A stretch of 64,000 nt of DNA from an uncultured Carboxylicivirga sp. GTDB taxonomy: Bacteria; Bacteroidota; Bacteroidia; Bacteroidales; Marinilabiliaceae. A model generated the notes under the pieces. The model was not told the origin of the DNA, searched no databases, and saw only the letters and a list, made by a program, of their open reading frames with translations. The stretch's first letter is position 1, and each line of letters opens with the position of its first letter. Location: positions 124,001 through 188,000 of the forward strand of contig CANNEA010000001.1 in the NCBI GenBank assembly GCA_947503525.1, read 5' to 3'. A program made the translations under genes and the position numbers. Shown here piece by piece: positions 10,547 to 18,601 of the stretch.

Positions 10547-11032
10547 ATGTCAAGTTTTGAAGATTTTGATTTTGAGAGTATGATTAGTGAAAATGTTTTA
10601 TCAACTCCCTTTACAAACTATATTGATGAAATGGCTGAACGTGATGGGTTAAATTCTAGAGATTTTAGAAGGAAAGCAACTGCAATAGGAGGAAGTTATT
10701 TAATGGGATCTTTTGGTGCTATTATTGGTGGTCCATTAGGTTTAATTATGGGACTTATGGGCTACGCGGCCGGGATGGCCGTACGGTTTGATGATGAAGA
10801 CAAAGAGGATAAATTAATTGAAGCGGGTATGATTGCAATAAAACGTTTAAGAAGAGTTGCTCCAGAAGAAATTATTGATGAAGCATATGATGACTTAATG
10901 CATCACATAAAATATTATAATACTCATAGTTATTCAAATAAGAAAACTCTTAAAATTTTCTATCAGATTTTAGCTAATGTTGAGCCGAGGGCGGCAAATT
11001 TATGGCTCGTTTATTTAAAGGAAGAGCTGTAA
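10547..11032 (+). CDS. Hypothetical protein with a glycine-rich membrane hairpin
   Basis: 161 aa, no family recognised. Residues about 45-80 form a small-residue-rich hydrophobic stretch ('GSFGAIIGGPLGLIMGLMG') like glycine-zipper membrane hairpins. It is flanked by acidic regions at the N-terminus ('FEDFDFESM') and after the hairpin ('DDEDKEDK'). The C-terminal half is predicted mostly helical. No signal peptide is visible. It stands alone between the rteC remnant and an AraC gene. Stable or toxin-like membrane function is possible but not shown. Confidence 0.6.
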   Translation: MSSFEDFDFESMISENVLSTPFTNYIDEMAERDGLNSRDFRRKATAIGGSYLMGSFGAIIGGPLGLIMGLMGYAAGMAVRFDDEDKEDKLIEAGMIAIKRLRRVAPEEIIDEAYDDLMHHIKYYNTHSYSNKKTLKIFYQILANVEPRAANLWLVYLKEEL

Positions 11033-11173
11033 GTCTAAATTCAATTTATTTGAATAATAATCTCGTAAAACGCAGATATTCTTAATTGAAGAATGTAACT
11101 GCTTATATGCAAATGTTCTTTACAATAAATTACACTGAGAAATTATGAAGTTAATTTTTCTTGTGAAAATGAA

Positions 11174-11181
11174 TATTTTTG
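11174..11181 (+). promoter_or_regulatory. Candidate Bacteroidota -7 box upstream of the AraC gene
   Basis: TATTTTTG matches the Bacteroidota -7 consensus TAnnTTTG exactly and lies 24 bases before the ATG at 11205. A clear -33 TTTG at the right distance is not seen, so the call is tentative. Confidence 0.35.
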
Positions 11182-11204
11182 TATCGATATTTACTTAAAG
11201 TAAA

Positions 11205-12083
11205 ATGAAGAAAGACATTCCAAAAGTTAAATTTGAACAACTTGAAAAATCAGATTTTAAGGGTTTTGAAATTATACCTTTGGAAAAATTTGCATCAAAG
11301 AATAATATAAAGTATAAAGAAATTAGTCATGAATATCATCAAATAGATTTTTTTGCAATACTTATTCTTACCGAAGGGCGAGTGGCACATATTGTTGATT
11401 TTAAGACTTTGGAATTAAAAAAAGGGGATAGCTTAATAATTGTCAAAGGTCAGGTACATGCCTTTGACAGAAAATCAAATTATAAAGGCTATTTGTTATT
11501 TTTTTCAGAATTATTTTTACATAAACATATTACCCAATCAACACTAAGCAAGATTCCTTTCTTATATAACAACATTGAAAACAATCTTATCTATAACAAT
11601 TCGCAGAATAATGAAATATTAATCAATTTTATATTAAATGGGCTTAGCAAAAATACAAATGTTCAACCAAATCAAGTTGGTGCAATTTTAAGTTATTTTT
11701 TATTGAATCTTATTGAAAAAGATAATACTCATTTGATTAAAAAAAATAAATATCAGGATTATTTTATTGATTTTAGACAAGCTGTAGAGCAAAATTTCCA
11801 GAATACACGCAATGCTAAAGACTATGCAGATATGCTAAAAATATCTTACAAGTTTTTAAATAAAGTTTGCAAGAGTATGGTTAATAAAACCGCAAAAACC
11901 TGTATAGACGATTACATAATGCTTCAGGCAAAAAGACTACTTGTAATCAGACCAAATTCGATTAAAGAAATCTCGTATAAGCTTGGCTTTGAAGAGCCCA
12001 CAAATTTTAGAAAGTATTTCATTAAACACACAGGTTATTCCCCAAACGATTTCCTCAAGAAAATGCACCTGGTTTCACATTAA
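11205..12083 (+). CDS. AraC-family transcriptional regulator with cupin-like sensor
   Basis: 292 aa. The N-terminal part (about 30-170) looks like an AraC cupin sensor: 'ILTEGRVAHIVDFKTLELKKGD' followed by 'KGQVHAFD', typical of a small-molecule-binding barrel. The C-terminal 100 residues carry the double helix-turn-helix, with 'YADMLKISYKFLNKVCK' and 'IKEISYKLGFEEPTNFRKYFIKHTGYSP', the usual AraC ending. It lies 109 bases upstream of the reductive-dehalogenase-like gene and reads the same way, so it may control that gene. The ligand is unknown. Confidence 0.88.
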   Translation: MKKDIPKVKFEQLEKSDFKGFEIIPLEKFASKNNIKYKEISHEYHQIDFFAILILTEGRVAHIVDFKTLELKKGDSLIIVKGQVHAFDRKSNYKGYLLFFSELFLHKHITQSTLSKIPFLYNNIENNLIYNNSQNNEILINFILNGLSKNTNVQPNQVGAILSYFLLNLIEKDNTHLIKKNKYQDYFIDFRQAVEQNFQNTRNAKDYADMLKISYKFLNKVCKSMVNKTAKTCIDDYIMLQAKRLLVIRPNSIKEISYKLGFEEPTNFRKYFIKHTGYSPNDFLKKMHLVSH

Positions 12084-12133
12084 CCTTTTTTAGGCTCAAA
12101 TCAACCTTTTTGTCAGAATATCAGCACATTAAC

Positions 12134-12164
12134 TTTGTTGTAGTATTAATTGGTCTTGTATAAT
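12134..12164 (+). promoter_or_regulatory. Candidate promoter of the dehalogenase-like operon
   Basis: A TTTG at 12134-12137 and a TATAAT-like box at 12159-12164 are separated by 21 bases, close to the Bacteroidota -33/-7 layout, and end 28 bases before the ATG at 12193. Sequence match only. Confidence 0.35.
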
Positions 12165-12192
12165 AAGACAATATGTAAAAACAATTATAGCT

Positions 12193-13413
12193 ATGTACAA
12201 AGAGAAAAAGCTATCAAGAGTGCTAAGTGGAAAATTGTCGATAGGCAAGTATTCGACAACCAATTATAGAATCATTGATAAGTCAACAACTGATATTGTT
12301 GGGGAAATAAAACGTTTCGACGAAAGGAAAACAGGGTTTAATAAAGCTGCGCGTGGCGAATATGGTCAAACGGTGAAAGGCCCATTAGAGAAAATAAAGA
12401 ATAGTACAAGTCTTGACAAATCCTCTATAAGCTATTTTTTTTTAACAGGCAAAATTATGTCACGTATGCCATCTTTAGGTGGTAGAAAGAATATAAAAAA
12501 CATAAAATCCGATGTAGCGCATAAGGCAACTAGCATGTCTAAGTCACCAATGTCTTTATTAAAAGCGGACCACAATACAAAACCAAAGTTTTTACATTCT
12601 GATTTAAAAGTGGTTTCCAGACACATTAAAAATTATGGGGTATTTATGGGAGCTGACATTGTAGGTATTTGTGAGGTGCCAGATTATGCATATTATAGTC
12701 ACGATAAATTTGGCAATCCTGTAGAGAAAAAGTATAAATATGCTGTTTGTTTACTTACAGATCAGGATTATGATACATTAGATGCTTCAACAGGAAGGGA
12801 TTGGATTTCAGCTGCTCAGAGCTATATGTCATATTCAAAGGCTGCATTTACAGCATCTGCAATGTCGGAATATATACAAATGCTTGGATTCGAAGCAAAA
12901 GATAACCATTTAATGGATTATCAGGTTATAATTCCACCACTACTAGAATTAGCAGGACTTGGAGAAATGGGGAGGCATGGAGTTATTATTAATCCGAGTT
13001 TAGGAAGTCGGTTTAAAGCATCGGTGGTTTTAACAAATATGCCTCTGGCAATTGATAAACCTATAGAATTTGGAGTTCAGGAATTCTGCAAAGTATGCAA
13101 AAAATGTGCTATTGAATGCCCGTCACAATCTATCTCAAAATCCGATTATAAAATGGTACATAACGGGTATGAAAAATACGATTTTGACTACGACAATTGT
13201 TCTAAATTTCGATTAAACAACCCCAAGGGTTCTAGCTGTGGAAATTGCATTAAAGTTTGTCCATTTAATAAGGCTGAAGGATGGACTCATGATTTAATTC
13301 GTTGGACAATTAGAAATTTTCCTTTTATGAACCGATTAATTGTTTGGGGTGATGATTTATTAGGTTATGGTAAAACAAGGCCAGAGAAAAAATGGTGGTT
13401 CGATTTAGAATAA
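12193..13413 (+). CDS. Reductive-dehalogenase-like (RdhA family) iron-sulfur corrinoid protein, cytoplasmic type
   Basis: 406 aa. It shows the RdhA core: 'GADIVGICEV', 'AMSEYIQMLGFEA', 'ELAGLGEMGRHGVIINP', then 'FGVQEFCKVCKKCAIECP' and the closing 'FMNRLIVWGDDLLGYGK'. Two [4Fe-4S] sites are complete: Cys299/302/305/309 and Cys336/349/352/356. RdhA proteins use a cobamide to remove halogen from organic substrates, and the same fold occurs in epoxyqueuosine reductase. No Tat signal is present (N-terminus is lysine-rich, no RR motif), so it is not a typical respiratory, exported RdhA. It also lacks the fused NAD(P)H reductase of catabolic NpRdhA types, so electrons must come from another protein. 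The next gene, 56 bases on, encodes a small membrane protein. Dehalogenation is an inference from family; the substrate is unknown. Confidence 0.8.
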   Translation: MYKEKKLSRVLSGKLSIGKYSTTNYRIIDKSTTDIVGEIKRFDERKTGFNKAARGEYGQTVKGPLEKIKNSTSLDKSSISYFFLTGKIMSRMPSLGGRKNIKNIKSDVAHKATSMSKSPMSLLKADHNTKPKFLHSDLKVVSRHIKNYGVFMGADIVGICEVPDYAYYSHDKFGNPVEKKYKYAVCLLTDQDYDTLDASTGRDWISAAQSYMSYSKAAFTASAMSEYIQMLGFEAKDNHLMDYQVIIPPLLELAGLGEMGRHGVIINPSLGSRFKASVVLTNMPLAIDKPIEFGVQEFCKVCKKCAIECPSQSISKSDYKMVHNGYEKYDFDYDNCSKFRLNNPKGSSCGNCIKVCPFNKAEGWTHDLIRWTIRNFPFMNRLIVWGDDLLGYGKTRPEKKWWFDLE

Positions 13414-13469
13414 GCATTTACGATAGATACTGAAAATAATAGAACCCTAGATTCAAAAATTAAAACAAG

Positions 13470-13697
13470 ATGAACATATCATTTAAACTGGTTTTTTCAA
13501 AACAAGTTGTACAAACAGCTTTAAAGCTTTCAATTATTGTAGGTACCATATTAGGGCTAATAAATCATGGACAAGATATTTTTGCACTTACGCTTAGCAG
13601 AGGACAAATAATTCAAATTATGGTTACCTACCTCGTACCCTATTCTGTATCTACTTATTCATCGGTTTCTTCAATAATGCAAATAAAAAAGAGGTAA
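13470..13697 (+). CDS. NrtS-like small membrane protein
   Basis: 75 aa with two hydrophobic segments (about 17-35 and 46-65). The blocks 'VGTILGLINHGQDIF' and 'MVTYLVPYSVSTYSSV' match the NrtS family, described as a short nitrate/nitrite transporter. It follows the RdhA-like gene in the same direction. Respiratory RdhA enzymes are usually encoded with a small membrane anchor, RdhB, of similar size, so a role as partner of the RdhA-like protein is a possible alternative; the sequence match favours NrtS. Confidence 0.65.
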   Translation: MNISFKLVFSKQVVQTALKLSIIVGTILGLINHGQDIFALTLSRGQIIQIMVTYLVPYSVSTYSSVSSIMQIKKR

Positions 13698-13748
13698 AAG
13701 CATTTAAAACAACAGAGCGTTCTTTAGCTATTAAATACGTTTATTAAG

Positions 13749-14219
13749 ATGAATTATATAACACATAAGATATTACTGAATGAAAAAATAGTAGTTGAAT
13801 ACCTAAAAGGTGAATTCACACCAGATAATATATCTGATTTCAAACTGAGTTTAAATAATGATATTCTGCTGCAATCTAATATTAGTATTCTTATTGATAT
13901 TAGAGATGCTCATTTAGGAGCAAAGAAAAATGACATTAGAACCCTGATTGAATGCTTTGATTTTCATAAACTTATTCCAATATCAGGAAAGATTATATTC
14001 CTAACTAATTCTCCAAATCAAGTTGCTGGAGCGATGTTATTTAGAATCGCTTTTTATGGTCATGAAAAGGATGTACTAATATTTAGCACCTTAGAAGCAG
14101 CTCTGGAAAATCTGGGTATTTATGATAAAAAAGAAAGAATTAAAAAATGTCTAAAAGAATTAAAAACAAAACTCTTTATGCTTTCAACAATTGAATGTAG
14201 CACAGCAAAAGGGGTTTAG
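13749..14219 (+). CDS. STAS/SpoIIAA-like domain protein
   Basis: 156 aa. The pattern of strands and the closing 'VLIFSTLEAALENLG' agree with small STAS/SpoIIAA-like proteins of Bacteroidota, and resemble the first 125 residues of the gene at 8657. A C-terminal basic helix of about 30 residues ('ERIKKCLKELKTKLF') follows the fold. No signal peptide. It stands in a run of small genes with the NrtS-like and DUF2798 genes. Function unknown. Confidence 0.6.
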   Translation: MNYITHKILLNEKIVVEYLKGEFTPDNISDFKLSLNNDILLQSNISILIDIRDAHLGAKKNDIRTLIECFDFHKLIPISGKIIFLTNSPNQVAGAMLFRIAFYGHEKDVLIFSTLEAALENLGIYDKKERIKKCLKELKTKLFMLSTIECSTAKGV

Positions 14220-14278
14220 CATAGGTATCAAATAGATTATATAATAACAAATCGTGTTTCAAATTAAAAAAAGAGATA

Positions 14279-14515
14279 ATGAAAATAGAATTAACAATAA
14301 AACAAACAAAGGTTTTCTCAAGTTTATTGAAACCCTGTTTAATGGCCTTAACGATGTCCTTAGTAATGCTAATAATAAATGTTGGGATAGTTGAAATGTT
14401 TTTATCTAAATGGATGAAAGGATTTGCTATTGGGTATTTAGTTGCTGTTCCAACTTCTCTTCTTGCAGCTACCATAACTGACACTATCATACGTAAAGTT
14501 GTGAAATTCAAGTAG
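14279..14515 (+). CDS. DUF2798 family two-helix membrane protein
   Basis: 78 aa with two membrane helices (about 20-40 and 47-70). The arrangement 'KPCLMALTMSLVMLIINVG' then 'WMKGFAIGYLVAVPTSLLA' is typical of DUF2798, a family of short inner membrane proteins of unknown function. It lies 51 bases upstream of the amidohydrolase gene, in the same direction. Confidence 0.7.
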   Translation: MKIELTIKQTKVFSSLLKPCLMALTMSLVMLIINVGIVEMFLSKWMKGFAIGYLVAVPTSLLAATITDTIIRKVVKFK

Positions 14516-14566
14516 GTGCAAAATAAATGATTTAAAACTAATTATTAACAACTTAATTTAAGTAAT

Positions 14567-15472
14567 ATGAAAAATTCAAAAGAACTAGTAATTGATATCC
14601 ATTCACATCCAACGTTTACAGATTTTATGCAGGAAGGGCATGAGCCCCCTAAACCTTGGCCATCTAATAAAAAATTAGATTTAGTCGAAGACCCAGGTAA
14701 AATGGGCATTGCAATGCGTTTGACATCTAAACAATATAAAGGACAACAACCAGTTATGCTTTCGGTAGATGCGATGAAGAAACACTTGGACGAATCGCAT
14801 GATTTCATCAATTTTTTGTGTCCGCTCACTAAAGGTCAGTCAGCAAAAGAGAGTAATGAAAAAGCTGCAAGACTGATACAACAATTTGGAGGTAAAGCTA
14901 TTGGATTTGCAGGTTTTGACCCAAGTAGTAAAGACCCGGTTGGAGATATTGAATATGCTGTAAATGAATTGGGATTTAAAGGTCTAAAAATTATTCCTTC
15001 TATTTTAGGTTTGGATATTAACGATAAACTTTTTTATCCATGTTATGAAAAAATACAAGAACTCGGAGTTCCAATCACAATACATACGGGAGCAGGGTTA
15101 ATTATGGGGTGTCGCATTAGTCATGTTCGACCTATACTGATAGATGATGTAGCTTTTGATTTTCCTGGACTCAAGATTATAGCTGCCCACATGGGATGTT
15201 GGGATTATATGGATGTTCATAGCTTACTGTTGCGTCATGCTAATGTTTATTCTGATCTTTCTGCATGGCCTTTAGACCCGGTTTATGTAGATTTACTGCC
15301 ATGGAAAGTATTTGAACAGACAATATCTGATAAGCTCATGTTAGGAAGCGACTATCCTGCTGCACAAACGCCGCAGGAAGCATTAGAAGTGGTTAATTCC
15401 TTGCCAATAAGTGATGAATTCAAGCGAAAAATAAAGGGTGAAAATGCAGCTAAACTTTTGGGAATAATATAA
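14567..15472 (+). CDS. Amidohydrolase family 2 protein, cytoplasmic copy
   Basis: 301 aa, a TIM-barrel amidohydrolase (amidohydrolase_2 type, the group with metal-dependent hydrolases and decarboxylases such as gamma-resorcylate decarboxylase). Metal ligands are seen: 'IDIHSHPTF' near the start (HxH), 'ITIHTGAG', 'LKIIAAHMG' and 'MLGSDYPA'. No signal peptide precedes the first strand, so it should act in the cytoplasm. A second copy at 16282 is nearly identical over the whole barrel but has a Tat signal. Parts of the two genes are identical in DNA (14773-14838 and 15401-15456). The substrate is unknown. Confidence 0.85.
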   Translation: MKNSKELVIDIHSHPTFTDFMQEGHEPPKPWPSNKKLDLVEDPGKMGIAMRLTSKQYKGQQPVMLSVDAMKKHLDESHDFINFLCPLTKGQSAKESNEKAARLIQQFGGKAIGFAGFDPSSKDPVGDIEYAVNELGFKGLKIIPSILGLDINDKLFYPCYEKIQELGVPITIHTGAGLIMGCRISHVRPILIDDVAFDFPGLKIIAAHMGCWDYMDVHSLLLRHANVYSDLSAWPLDPVYVDLLPWKVFEQTISDKLMLGSDYPAAQTPQEALEVVNSLPISDEFKRKIKGENAAKLLGII

Positions 15473-15544
15473 CAAGGCTTATAAAAAATAGCTGTACAAG
15501 TACTCCATTCAAAGTGGTTATGTTAATTAACATCAGTGCAGAAC

Positions 15545-15577
15545 TGAAAAGTGGCGTTTAAAAAACGCTACTTTTCA
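15545..15577 (+). terminator. Terminator-like hairpin after the first amidohydrolase
   Basis: Arms 15545-15559 and 15563-15577 pair over 15 bp with one mismatch and a 3-base A loop. The arm itself ends in TTTT; there is no long T tract after it. It probably closes the operon that starts at 12193. Confidence 0.6.
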
Positions 15578-15658
15578 TATACAGACTATCTCTGGTACAT
15601 TTCCTAAAGACAGGTAATTAACTTTTCTATTCAATAAAAAGCACTGTTCTTAACAATT

Positions 15659-15693
15659 ATTGTAGTCGCATATACTATATTTACAACTACAAT
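15659..15693 (+). promoter_or_regulatory. Inverted repeat over the marR promoter, probable operator
   Basis: ATTGTAGT (15659-15666) and ACTACAAT (15686-15693) form a perfect 8-bp inverted repeat with a 19-base spacer. The spacer includes TATATTTA (close to the -7 box TAnnTTTG), and the right arm ends 10 bases before the marR ATG. This is where an autorepressing MarR dimer would bind. A partial copy of the right arm (ACAACTAC) recurs just after the marR stop, at about 16144. Inference from position and symmetry. Confidence 0.5.
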
Positions 15694-15702
15694 TAAAATA
15701 CA

Positions 15703-16140
15703 ATGGATAAAAACATAAAACTTGAAGAACCAAATAATAACATTGGCTACTTGCTTTGGCAAACAACAATGTTATGGCAAAGACAAATGAACAGTGTATT
15801 AAGTGAAGTAGGGCTTACTCATACCCAATTTGTGATATTAGCATCATTAGTGTGGTTATTAAAAAAATCTAATAACGTTACTCAAAAAGATATTGCCGAG
15901 TTTAGTAAAACGGACAGAATGATGGTTTCTAAAATATTACGAACACTTCAAAAAAATGGGCTCATCGATAGAAAAGAACACGAAACAGATACAAGGGCTA
16001 AATGTGTGTATCTAACTAATAAAGGTAAAATTACAATACAAGAAGCTTTTAAGATAAAAGTTCAGGCGAATAATGAGTTTTTCAGCAGTCTACTAGACCA
16101 AGAGCGATTTATGAATGATTTAAAACAAATTATTAAATAA
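15703..16140 (+). CDS. MarR-family transcriptional regulator
   Basis: 145 aa. It has the winged helix-turn-helix of MarR proteins: 'LTHTQFVILASL', 'VTQKDIAEFSKTDRMMVSKILRTLQKNGLIDRKE', then the wing 'DTRAKCVYLTNKG'. MarR repressors usually sense aromatic or phenolic compounds, which fits the amidohydrolase/arylsulfatase genes around it. An inverted repeat sits over its own promoter. It precedes the Tat-dependent amidohydrolase by 141 bases. Confidence 0.9.
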   Translation: MDKNIKLEEPNNNIGYLLWQTTMLWQRQMNSVLSEVGLTHTQFVILASLVWLLKKSNNVTQKDIAEFSKTDRMMVSKILRTLQKNGLIDRKEHETDTRAKCVYLTNKGKITIQEAFKIKVQANNEFFSSLLDQERFMNDLKQIIK

Positions 16141-16159
16141 ATACAACTACGATGGAAAT

Positions 16160-16251
16160 ATGAAACGAGCCATGAGAGAAGTCCTCTCACACAGGAGAAT
16201 TACTAATCCCGATAGCCCCGATAACTATCGAGGGTCGGGAGACGAGTTCCA
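16160..16251 (+). repeat. Dispersed structured element, copy A
   Basis: Starts ATGAAACGAGCCATGAGA and ends GACGAGTTCCA. It holds a small hairpin (TGAGAG/CTCTCA) and a larger GC-rich inverted repeat (CCCGA...TCGGG, about 16207-16239). A second copy with the same start and end lies on the minus strand at 56363-56301 and has compensating changes in the first hairpin. Copy A ends 30 bases before the ATG of the Tat amidohydrolase and copy B ends 28 bases before the esterase ATG, so both sit in the leader of a gene. Identity unknown: mobile leader, intron end or regulatory RNA are all possible. Confidence 0.5.
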
Positions 16252-16281
16252 AGTGACCATTAAGAAATAAAATTTAGACAC

Positions 16282-17322
16282 ATGAATAATAATAGAAGAA
16301 GTTTTATTAAAAAAAGTGTTACAGGTATTGTTGGGGCTGCTGTTTTACCTTCAATAGTTAATGCTGGTAACAAACAATCTTTAAAAAAACAGGAAGAGAT
16401 AACCAAAGGAGTTAAGACGACAAAATCAAAACAAATGGTTATAGACATTCACTCGCATCCTACCTTTAAAGATTTTATGCAAGAAGGGCATGCCCCCGCA
16501 AAACCATGGCCAGCAAATAAAAAATTAGACTTAGTTGCAGATCCAAGTAAAATGGGAGTTGCCATGCATTTAACCTCCAAGCAATACAAAGGACAACAAC
16601 CAGTTATGTTTTCGGTAGATGAGATGAAGAAACACTTGGACGAATCGCATGATTTCATCAATTTTTTGTGTCCGCTCACTAAAGGTCAATCAGCAAAAGA
16701 AAGCAATGAGAAATCTGCAAAACTCATAAAGCAATTTAATGGCAGAGCTTTTGGTTTTGCTGGGTTTGACCCAAGTAGTAAAGATCCTGTTGGTGATATT
16801 GAATATGCCGTGAATGAATTAGGCTTTAAAGGACTCAAGATTATCCCTTCCATTTTAGGTTTAGATATAAATGATAAACTTTTTTATCCATGCTATGAAA
16901 AAATACAAGATCTCGGAGTTCCAATTACAATTCATACAGGTGCTGGTTTAATTATGGGATGCCGGATTAGTCATGTCCGACCTATACTAATCGATGATGT
17001 AGCTTTTGATTTTCCTGGTCTCAAGATTATTGCCGCTCATATGGGATGTTGGGATTATATGGATGTTCACAGCTTATTGTTACGTCATGCCAATGTTTAT
17101 TCAGATCTTTCTGCTTGGCCTTTAGACCCGGTTTATGTGGATTTACTACCATGGAATGTGTTTGAACAGACAATATCTGATAAACTCATGTTAGGGAGTG
17201 ACTACCCTGCTGCACAAACCCCACAGGAAGCATTAGAAGTGGTTAATTCATTGCCAATAAGTGATGAATTCAAGCGAAAAATAAAGGGTGAAAATGCAGC
17301 TAAACTATTGGGGTTGCAGTAA
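16282..17322 (+). CDS. Amidohydrolase family 2 protein with Tat signal, exported copy
   Basis: 346 aa. The first 35 residues are a Tat signal ('NRRSFIKKS' followed by a hydrophobic run and 'VNA'), which the copy at 14567 lacks. The barrel then begins at 'MVIDIHSHPTF' and is almost residue-for-residue the same as that copy, with the same HxH, 'ITIHTGAG', 'AAHMG' and 'GSDYPA' metal-site motifs. Tat export of a folded, metal-loaded enzyme to the periplasm makes sense for this family. It follows marR and leads towards two DUF1254 proteins and an arylsulfatase, all exported, which suggests a periplasmic route for an aromatic or sulfated compound. The reaction is unknown. Confidence 0.87.
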   Translation: MNNNRRSFIKKSVTGIVGAAVLPSIVNAGNKQSLKKQEEITKGVKTTKSKQMVIDIHSHPTFKDFMQEGHAPAKPWPANKKLDLVADPSKMGVAMHLTSKQYKGQQPVMFSVDEMKKHLDESHDFINFLCPLTKGQSAKESNEKSAKLIKQFNGRAFGFAGFDPSSKDPVGDIEYAVNELGFKGLKIIPSILGLDINDKLFYPCYEKIQDLGVPITIHTGAGLIMGCRISHVRPILIDDVAFDFPGLKIIAAHMGCWDYMDVHSLLLRHANVYSDLSAWPLDPVYVDLLPWNVFEQTISDKLMLGSDYPAAQTPQEALEVVNSLPISDEFKRKIKGENAAKLLGLQ

Positions 17323-17426
17323 ATTCATGCTTACTATAGTATAATCTCAAATACACTAGAATAGATTATACAAATGCTAGCAACGAAATTATAAACGATT
17401 AATAATTCATCAATAAAAAACACCTA

Positions 17427-18575
17427 ATGAAAACAAACCTAATTTTAGTAATTGTATTGATGTTTTTGTCTTCATCATGCAGAAATGCGACAGATAAAAA
17501 ACAAGAACTGAGCTTTGATGATAAAGTCAATGATTACATTCAGAAATTCCCTTATCAGGATACCTACAACTATATGCTTAAATATACGGGAGGCGATCCG
17601 AGTAAATTAAATAAACCTACCGAAGGAAATCCAGAGCTAACAAAAGCAGGAGAAGATAAAATTGTTCGTATGAACAATGATACTTATTATACCGGGGGAT
17701 TTATCTATTTAAAAAATGGACCCGTAAAATTAAGTGCTACATATAGCGACCCAACACGTTTTTATTCCTTTCAATTGGTTGATGACAAGAATTGTAATTT
17801 TCATAATTTGATAAACCCTGAGGGAGATTATTATTTATACTATGACGAGAAACCGGAAGGAATAAAAGAGGAACAACTCATAAAAGCACCATCTTTAATT
17901 GTAGCCGTAATAACGCGTGTTGAAGTTAAGGATAAAGATAATGCTAAAGATGTTGAAACAGCGAAGCAAGTTTTTAATGGTCTAGGCATTTCCGGACCTG
18001 AAATAGAAGAATTCCCTAAACTTGATTTATTAAGTGGTTTTGAAACTTCGGTTGCAAATAAAGCCAATGAATTAATGGATTCTGTTTTTGCCAATACACC
18101 ATTTATAGAGTTAGTTGCTTCGCCTGAACAAGTACCAAATGAAGTATCGTACTTACAATTGGCAGCAGGTACAAAGGGAGGCTGGGGAGGCCCACTTGCT
18201 TCACACAGCTCGTACCAAATGATGTTTTTTGACAACCTGGGCAATGAGCTTGATGGTATTAAAGGAACTTATACCCTTACCACTGAAGAACCTAAAGTTA
18301 ATGCTTTTTGGTCTATCACAGCATATGATAGTGAGCGTGGTGGTTTCTTACATCCAAATAAAAACAATATTTACCACATCAACAATACTACTGCGATACG
18401 TAATGCTGATGGAACCATCACCTTTACTTTTAAGTCTAATTGTGAAGAAGGAGACCTTAATTGCTTAGAAGTACCTACTGGAAAATTTGACCTTGCAGTA
18501 CGCTATTATTTACCTCAGGAGGATTTAATTTCAGGTGAATGGACAATGCCACTTCCTATATTACAAAACAAATGA
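17427..18575 (+). CDS. DUF1254/DUF1214 lipoprotein
   Basis: 382 aa. The N-terminus is a lipoprotein signal ending in 'LSSSC', so it should be anchored in the outer or inner membrane. DUF1254 features are visible ('VRMNNDTYYTGGFIYLKNGPVKL', 'YSFQLVDD') and the C-terminal quarter is DUF1214-like ('AFWSITAYDSERGGFLHPN', 'GTITFTF', 'FDLAVRYYLP'). The family has no established reaction. The next gene is a second member and its alternative ATG overlaps this stop by three bases, so the two are surely co-transcribed. Confidence 0.82.
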   Translation: MKTNLILVIVLMFLSSSCRNATDKKQELSFDDKVNDYIQKFPYQDTYNYMLKYTGGDPSKLNKPTEGNPELTKAGEDKIVRMNNDTYYTGGFIYLKNGPVKLSATYSDPTRFYSFQLVDDKNCNFHNLINPEGDYYLYYDEKPEGIKEEQLIKAPSLIVAVITRVEVKDKDNAKDVETAKQVFNGLGISGPEIEEFPKLDLLSGFETSVANKANELMDSVFANTPFIELVASPEQVPNEVSYLQLAAGTKGGWGGPLASHSSYQMMFFDNLGNELDGIKGTYTLTTEEPKVNAFWSITAYDSERGGFLHPNKNNIYHINNTTAIRNADGTITFTFKSNCEEGDLNCLEVPTGKFDLAVRYYLPQEDLISGEWTMPLPILQNK

Positions 18576-18601
18576 ATTCTTCATCAATAAAAATTATTAT
18601 T

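Noticed and set aside
16160-16251. Reading the dispersed element as a group II intron domain V
   Set aside because: The hairpins lack the conserved domain V bases and spacing; the element is left unnamed.
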